Below, one piece after another: positions 59,528 to 64,000 of a stretch of 64,000 bases of DNA. The DNA is taken from positions 10,142 through 74,141 of the forward strand of contig JAYFRC010000011.1 of assembly GCA_034926415.1 (NCBI GenBank), given 5' to 3'. The translations under genes were made by a program, and so were the position numbers. The notes beneath the pieces were generated by a model. That model was given only the letters and a program-made list of their open reading frames with translations. It was not told the origin of the DNA and made no database searches. Each line of letters begins with the position of its first letter. The first letter of the stretch is position 1. Source of the DNA: JAYFRC01 sp034926415 (GTDB lineage: Bacteria > Bacillota > Clostridia > Oscillospirales > Oscillospiraceae).

Positions 59528-60361
59528 ATGGATATTTATTATGAATACGACGGCAGCTTCGGTGGGCTGCTGTGCTGTGTCTACGACTGCTACACACGCC
59601 GGGAATGGCCGACCGCGATTTTCTCGACCGGAGAAACGCAGACGACGATATATCAAAAACACGCCGTCATCACGGACTGCGCGCACGCGGGGCGAATATA
59701 CAAATCCATTTTGATCCGCTCGCCGCAGGCTGCCGCTCTTGTCAGGCAATCTTACTTTACATGCCTTGAAAACAAAGAAATTCACATACTTGAATTTGTG
59801 CGTGAACTCTATCGTGTCGGCAGAAATCTGGTAAACAAATATTCAAACGAATTTGTATACCCGCTCGTCACCGCCGTCAGGCATATGCGCGGCGAGACTG
59901 AGCTTCTGCGCGGCTTTGTGCGTTTTTCCGACTTCGGCGGAGTCCTTATGGCCGAGATCGAGCCGAAAAACCGCGTGCTCTGGTCACTGCGGTTCCACTT
60001 TCAGTCGCGGTTTGCGGACGAGACTTTTATGATATACGACAAAACACACAGGGAACTTCTGATGTGCAGTCCCGGTAAGTGGAAGATAGTGCCGGTCGAC
60101 GTGTTTGAAATGTCCGCTCCGGACAAAAAAGAAGCCGCCTTCCGGCGGCTTTGGAAAAGCTTTTATGATACGATAGCCATCAAGGAACGTGAAAATCCAC
60201 GCGGACGCATGACGCATATGCCGAAGCGCTACTGGAACACGATGACAGAATTTCAGGACGAAAAATATTTTATCCCATCGGAAGAAGAAAAGCACGCAAA
60301 CCGGCTAACGCCCGCTTCTCAAGGCGGGAAACCTGAACCTGAGAGACGCGAAGGACCTTAG
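59528..60361 (+). CDS. TIGR03915-type putative DNA repair protein
   Basis: This 277-residue protein is the usual partner of the radical SAM protein before it. It starts IYYEYDGSFGGLLCCVYDCY and has ILEFVRELYRVGRNLVNKYS, FVRFSDFGGVLMAEIEPKN and the closing MPKRYWNTMTEFQDEKYFIP, as in the family. A role in DNA metabolism is predicted from context only; no catalytic motif is known to me. The last 30 codons run into the convergent sigF coding region (92 bases overlap), and the tail beyond EEEKHAN looks like non-family sequence (Pro/Arg/Glu-rich), so the gene may have lost its original stop. Confidence 0.85.
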   Translation: MDIYYEYDGSFGGLLCCVYDCYTRREWPTAIFSTGETQTTIYQKHAVITDCAHAGRIYKSILIRSPQAAALVRQSYFTCLENKEIHILEFVRELYRVGRNLVNKYSNEFVYPLVTAVRHMRGETELLRGFVRFSDFGGVLMAEIEPKNRVLWSLRFHFQSRFADETFMIYDKTHRELLMCSPGKWKIVPVDVFEMSAPDKKEAAFRRLWKSFYDTIAIKERENPRGRMTHMPKRYWNTMTEFQDEKYFIPSEEEKHANRLTPASQGGKPEPERREGP

Positions 60362-60989
60362 CGCACTGCTGCTGCGTAAACCCCCTGAAAAAGCGAAGCT
60401 GAACCGTCAGCCGCTCGTTGTCGGGGAGCGAATCCATTGCCTGCCGGAGAGCTATGCTTTCTACCCAGCCGCCCTCCGGCGTTTCCGTGCCGAGGGTACT
60501 CTCTATCGTAAGCCCGTCGGCGTTTTCGGCCTGGAGCGATTCCGGTTCCAGCGACGATAGCTCCGCCGAGGCAATCTCTTCAGGCGTAAGCCCCGTCTCC
60601 GCCGCGATCTCAGAGACAGCCGGCTCGCGCCGCAGCTCTCCGACAAGTCTTTCGCGCGCAGCGTATACAGCCTGCGCGCGTTCGCGTATTCCGCGGCTGA
60701 CCTTTATCGCTCCCGTATCGCGTATGTATCTTCTTATCTCGCCGGCTATCTTTGGCACGGCGTACGTTGAAAACTGCGTGCCGTAGCTCGGGTCGAAACC
60801 GCGCACCGCCTTGATAAAGCCGAGGCTTCCGAGCTGATAGAGATCGTCGGCTTCTATCCCGCGCCCGAAATAGCGCCGTGCTATCGCCCATATGAGCGCG
60901 CTGTTTTCACGAAGCATCTGCTCGCATGCTTCCTCGTCCCCCTCCTGCGCGCGGCGTATCAGCGGAAATGCCTCAGTTCCCGTACTCAT
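60270..60989 (-). CDS. sigF: Early forespore sigma factor SigF
   Basis: SigF starts forespore-specific transcription after polar division and is held inactive by SpoIIAB. The 239-residue product has region 2 (DDLYQLGSLGFIKAVRGFDP; YAVPKIAGEIRRYIRD), region 3 (AVSEIAAETGLTPEEI) and region 4 (LTVQLRFFRGFTQQQCAKVL; VSQVQVSRLEKRALAGLR). It starts in an ATGA overlap with spoIIAB. Its 3' end overlaps the convergent repair gene by 92 bases, which is unusual for two conserved genes. Confidence 0.97.
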   Translation of the reverse strand: MSTGTEAFPLIRRAQEGDEEACEQMLRENSALIWAIARRYFGRGIEADDLYQLGSLGFIKAVRGFDPSYGTQFSTYAVPKIAGEIRRYIRDTGAIKVSRGIRERAQAVYAARERLVGELRREPAVSEIAAETGLTPEEIASAELSSLEPESLQAENADGLTIESTLGTETPEGGWVESIALRQAMDSLPDNERLTVQLRFFRGFTQQQCAKVLRVSQVQVSRLEKRALAGLRAFLLPMG

Positions 60990-61435
60990 TTCCCGAGCCG
61001 GACAGATATTCTCCGGCGCATGGTGACGACGGTTCCGCGCCCGACCCTTGAACGGACGCGCAGCACGTCCATAAAGCTTTCCATTATCGTAAAGCCCATG
61101 CCGCTGCGCTCCTCGCCGCCGGTCGTGAACATCGGCTGACGCGCGCGTTCCACATCTTCTATGCCGACACCCCAGTCCTGCACGCTTATCTCCAGCAGAT
61201 TGCCCTCGAGCATCCTCGCGCGGACGCGTATTTTTCCAAGCGTGTCAGGATATGCGTGGACGATGGCGTTCGTCACCGCCTCGCTGACCGATGTTCTTAT
61301 GTCGCCAAGCTCCTCAAGCGTCGGGTCGAGCTGCGCCGCGAAGCAGGCTACGGCGGCTCTTGCAAAGCTCTCGTTCGCGCTCCGGCTCAAAAACTCCATT
61401 GTCACGCTGTTCTTTTCCTCAGCTCTTTCTTTCAT
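60986..61435 (-). CDS. spoIIAB: Anti-sigma F factor SpoIIAB
   Basis: SpoIIAB binds SigF or, with ADP, SpoIIAA, and phosphorylates SpoIIAA on serine. The 149-residue GHKL-fold kinase has the N box TSVSEAVTNAIVHAYPD near 47, the G1 box VQDWGVGIEDVE near 82 and the G2 region GMGFTIMESFMDV near 113. The ATG at 61435 follows GAGGAAG; the extended frame further 5' overlaps spoIIAA and is not used. It overlaps sigF by four bases. Confidence 0.96.
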   Translation of the reverse strand: MKERAEEKNSVTMEFLSRSANESFARAAVACFAAQLDPTLEELGDIRTSVSEAVTNAIVHAYPDTLGKIRVRARMLEGNLLEISVQDWGVGIEDVERARQPMFTTGGEERSGMGFTIMESFMDVLRVRSRVGRGTVVTMRRRISVRLGK

Positions 61436-61449
61436 TTTTTCACTTCCTC

Positions 61450-61755
61450 TCATTTGATGGTCACGAGCTTTTCGAGTCCCGCAGTGTCGAGCACGCGCCG
61501 CGCTTGCGTCGGAACGTGCGTCACAGTAAGGCTTCCGCCGAGATTTTTCACACGGCCGCTGAGCCGAAGAATAACGGCTATGCCCGACGAATCCATGAAC
61601 GTCACTCCCGACATATCTAGCTCCGTCCGCAGCGGAAGCGCCGCGTCTATCTCCCTGTCCACGTCCTCCATTATCCGGCGCGCCGCGTGGTGGTCTATCT
61701 CGCCGTGCAGCGCTATTACGAGGTTCCTGTTTTCGCGCCGCGTTGAAATTTTCAT
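61450..61755 (-). CDS. spoIIAA: Anti-anti-sigma factor SpoIIAA
   Basis: SpoIIAA releases SigF from SpoIIAB when its regulatory serine is unphosphorylated. The 101-residue STAS protein starts MKISTRRENRNLVIALHGEI and has the phosphorylated Ser in TFMDSSGIAVILR near residue 56, followed by GGSLTVTHV. It is the first gene of the spoIIA operon. A SigH-type promoter is expected upstream, but I could not find a convincing one in the 110-base gap to valS. Confidence 0.96.
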   Translation of the reverse strand: MKISTRRENRNLVIALHGEIDHHAARRIMEDVDREIDAALPLRTELDMSGVTFMDSSGIAVILRLSGRVKNLGGSLTVTHVPTQARRVLDTAGLEKLVTIK

Positions 61756-61783
61756 TTCTCCATCGCCTCCCGCGAAAAAATCG

Positions 61784-61814
61784 CAAAAAAATAAGGGTAC
61801 CGAAGTACCCTTAT
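61784..61814 (-). terminator. Terminator of valS
   Basis: Minus strand: ATAAGGGTAC and GTACCCTTAT form a perfect 10-bp stem around TTCG, followed by TTTTTTT. It ends valS before the spoIIA operon on the same strand. Confidence 0.9.
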
Positions 61815-61867
61815 TTTATGCTTGTCCATATTATGTTTTAGGTCGAAACGCGGAACGTGCGTATTTA

Positions 61868-64000
61868 TTATCCCTTCATCTGGGCGGCGGTCTCGTCAAG
61901 CTTTGCGATGAGCGCACGGTATTTTTCCGCCTGCTCCTTCTGCGCTGCGACGACGTTTTCCGGCGCCTTGGCAAGGAAGCCGGGGTTCACGAGTTTCTTC
62001 TCGACCATATCGAGACCCTTTTGCGCTTTGTCGCGCTCCTTGGCTATCCTCGCGCGCTCCGCCTCAAAATCGACAAGGTCGGCCAACGGCATATAGACCG
62101 TAGCGTTATGCGTCGTGACGGCGACCATTCCCTCAACGTTCTCCGGCGCTTTGTCGGTAACGGCCAGCTCCGACGCCCACGCGAGACGGCGGATGAAATG
62201 CTCGCCCTGAAGATAGGCGCCTGGCGTCGCGGTGACTATGGTCATCGCGGCCTTCTTTGACGGCGGGACGTTCATATCGGCGCGGCGGCTGCGAACGGCG
62301 GCGATGGCGTCCATGACGGCCTCCATCGTCTCCTCCTCGGTCCTGAAATCGAACGCCGGGTTTACCTCCGGCCATTTCGACGTCATAAGATAGCTGCCCT
62401 CATGGGGAAGCGCATCCCATATCTCCGCGGTGATGAACGGCATGAACGGGTGCAGCAGAGCAAGCACCTGCTCCCAGACGTAGCAAAGCACCTTTTCGGC
62501 GTTGACCCTGCTCTTTTCGTCGTCGCCGGTCATACGCGTGTTCGTCAGCTCAAGATACCAGTCGCAGTAGGTGTCCCAGATAAAATCGTAGACCTTGGAT
62601 GAAGCCACGCCGAGCTCAAAGTTGTCGAGGTTTACGGTCTCCTCTTCGATTAGCTTGTTCAGCTTTGAGAGCACCCATTTATCCTCGAGCTCCAACTCCT
62701 CCATCGGAGGCAGAGCGCACTTGTCTATGGTAAGATTCATCATGAGGAAGCGGCTAGCATTCCAGATCTTGTTCGCAAAGTTGCGCATGGCCTCGCACTT
62801 TTCAACGTAGAAGCGCATATCGTTTCCAGGGCTGTTTCCGGTTATCAGGTTGAAACGCAACGCGTCCGTGCCGTACTTGTCCGCCATCTCAAGCGGGTCG
62901 ATGCCGTTGCCGAGGGATTTGCTCATCTTGCGTCCCTTGTCGTCGCGGACAAGCCCGTGTATAAGCACCTTTTCAAACGGGTACTTGCCCATGTGCTCGC
63001 AGCCGGAGAATATCATGCGCGCGACCCAGAAGAAAATTATATCGTAGCCGGTGACCAGAACCGACGTCGGATAGAAATAATCGAGCTCAGGCGTCTTGTC
63101 CGGCCAGCCGAGCGTGCTGAACGGCCAGAGCGCCGAGGAAAACCATGTGTCGAGCACGTCCTCTTCGCGCCTGATGTGCGTGCTGCCGCATTTTTCGCAC
63201 TTTGTCGGGTCGGTGCGGCTGACGGTCATGTGTCCGCACTCATCGCAGTACCATGCGGGTATCTGGTGTCCCCACCAGAGCTGGCGCGATATGCACCAGT
63301 CGTGGACGTTCTCCATCCAGTTGGTATAGGTCTTGCTGAACCGGTCGGGTACGAACTGCACCTCGCCGTCGTTAACGACACGCAGCGCCTCTTTCGCAAG
63401 TGGCTGCATCTTCACGAACCACTGGGCAGAGATCAGCGGCTCGACGTCGTTGTGGCAGCGGTAGCAGGTGCCGACGTTATGCGTGTAGTCCTCGATCTTA
63501 TCGAGGAGTCCCATTTTGTCCAGGTCATCGATGACCCGTTTGCGGCACTCGTAGCGGTCCATACCGTTGTACGGGCCGCCGTTTTCATTTATCTTTCCTT
63601 CGTCGGAAATTACGCGGATGGTGTCGAGGTTGTGGCGAAGTCCGACCTCGAAGTCGTTCGGGTCGTGAGCGGGCGTCATCTTGACGCAGCCGGTGCCGAA
63701 TTCCATATCGACGTAATCGTCCGCGACTATCGGAATCTCGCGGTTCATTATCGGCAGGATGCAGGTTTTGCCGACCAGGTCCCTGAAGCGTTCGTCGCTT
63801 GGGTTGACGGCAACGCCGGTGTCGCCCATCATTGTCTCCGGGCGCGTCGTTGCGACGACGAGATATCTGTCGCTGTCCTTGACCGGGTAGCGGATGTACC
63901 AGAGGTGGCCGGGTTTTTCCGTATACTCGACTTCGGCGTCCGAAAGCGCGGTAACGCAGTGCGGGCACCAGTTGATTATGCGGCTGCCCTTATAGATAAG
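61868..64000 (-). CDS. valS: Valyl-tRNA synthetase, C-terminal part
   Basis: This class I synthetase charges tRNA-Val and edits threonine. The frame is open to the last base of the window, so the N-terminal part, with the HIGH motif, is missing; 710 residues remain. Visible are the editing domain (VVATTRPETMMGDTGVAVNP near the beginning), a zinc-like CDECGH...CEKCGS pair, the KMSKS motif in DDKGRKMSKSLGNGIDPLEM, the helical anticodon domain (WDTYCDWYLELT; PFMPFITAEIWDALP) and the C-terminal coiled coil (ERARIAKERDKAQKGLDMVE). It ends with a clean terminator ahead of spoIIA. Confidence 0.97.
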   Translation of the reverse strand, partial: LIYKGSRIINWCPHCVTALSDAEVEYTEKPGHLWYIRYPVKDSDRYLVVATTRPETMMGDTGVAVNPSDERFRDLVGKTCILPIMNREIPIVADDYVDMEFGTGCVKMTPAHDPNDFEVGLRHNLDTIRVISDEGKINENGGPYNGMDRYECRKRVIDDLDKMGLLDKIEDYTHNVGTCYRCHNDVEPLISAQWFVKMQPLAKEALRVVNDGEVQFVPDRFSKTYTNWMENVHDWCISRQLWWGHQIPAWYCDECGHMTVSRTDPTKCEKCGSTHIRREEDVLDTWFSSALWPFSTLGWPDKTPELDYFYPTSVLVTGYDIIFFWVARMIFSGCEHMGKYPFEKVLIHGLVRDDKGRKMSKSLGNGIDPLEMADKYGTDALRFNLITGNSPGNDMRFYVEKCEAMRNFANKIWNASRFLMMNLTIDKCALPPMEELELEDKWVLSKLNKLIEEETVNLDNFELGVASSKVYDFIWDTYCDWYLELTNTRMTGDDEKSRVNAEKVLCYVWEQVLALLHPFMPFITAEIWDALPHEGSYLMTSKWPEVNPAFDFRTEEETMEAVMDAIAAVRSRRADMNVPPSKKAAMTIVTATPGAYLQGEHFIRRLAWASELAVTDKAPENVEGMVAVTTHNATVYMPLADLVDFEAERARIAKERDKAQKGLDMVEKKLVNPGFLAKAPENVVAAQKEQAEKYRALIAKLDETAAQMKG

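Noticed and set aside
61756..61867. SigH promoter of the spoIIA operon
   Set aside because: Expected from other endospore formers, but no convincing RNAGGAWWW/GAAT pair could be placed in the gap.
1..64000. CRISPR arrays, tRNA or rRNA genes, insertion sequences, prophage
   Set aside because: I saw no regularly spaced repeats, cloverleaf with CCA-type ends, transposase or integrase motifs in any gap.

Overview
The window looks like a chromosomal segment of an anaerobic, spore-forming member of the class Clostridia, most likely Oscillospirales-like. The reasons are the sporulation genes (sigG, a YlmC/YmxH gene and the spoIIAA-spoIIAB-sigF operon), an alaS T-box leader, TTG and GTG starts with strong AGGAGG ribosome sites, FabK as the only enoyl-ACP reductase seen, a moderately GC-rich composition, and a palindromic intergenic repeat of a type I associate with that order. 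The taxon is an inference. I found no rRNA, tRNA, CRISPR array, prophage or transposase.

Layout. 1-2.2 kb: two GT4 glycosyltransferases flanking a VTT membrane protein. 2.2-16 kb: housekeeping and sporulation genes (tsf, rpsB, ylmC, sigG, glnS, rnmV, holA, comEC with a small XRE regulator, a HIT protein, alaS with its T-box, and a kinase-like gene). 16-32.5 kb: an accessory catabolic island. It has a LysR regulator divergent from MBL hydrolase-MFS-SDR-aryl-type alcohol dehydrogenase-aldehyde dehydrogenase, an SLC13 transporter, a CoA-transferase/acyl-CoA dehydrogenase/EtfB/EtfA operon divergent from a LuxR-type regulator, and an AMP-forming acyl-CoA ligase. 32.5-45.6 kb: tRNA hydroxylation, MltG, a Cys/Gly-rich 50-residue peptide with a SigK-like promoter, a dTMP kinase, WecG, a DMT exporter, a HAD phosphatase, PcrA, an AbrB/hydrolase pair, an lrgA-lrgB-gntR operon and a threonine aldolase. 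45.7-58 kb: a complete-looking type II fatty acid operon (acpP, fabK, fabD, fabG, fabF, accB, fabZ, accC, accD, accA) that ends in an acyl-CoA synthetase and is followed by a PAS/SARP-like regulator and a thioesterase. There is no fabH. 58.2-64 kb: a radical-SAM DNA repair pair behind LexA-like boxes, the spoIIA operon, and the 3' part of valS, which runs off the window.

How the genes may work together. In the 16-32 kb island, an alcohol or aldehyde could be imported, oxidised to an acid, activated by CoA-transferase or ligase, and then dehydrogenated or, as a 2-enoyl-CoA, reduced by the acyl-CoA dehydrogenase/Etf complex. The gene content resembles the caffeate-reduction (Car) and acryloyl-CoA reductase modules. 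Several regulatory sites can be read directly: a dyad whose arms carry the -35 boxes of both LysR-region promoters, a palindrome beside the luxR promoter, a TGGT-AGC-ACCA operator in the lrgA leader suited to the co-transcribed FadR-type GntR protein, heptamer direct repeats upstream of the fatty acid operon -10 that suit a SARP-type activator, and paired GAAC-N4-GTTY boxes around the radical-SAM repair promoter. All functional links are inferred from sequence reading and have not been tested.
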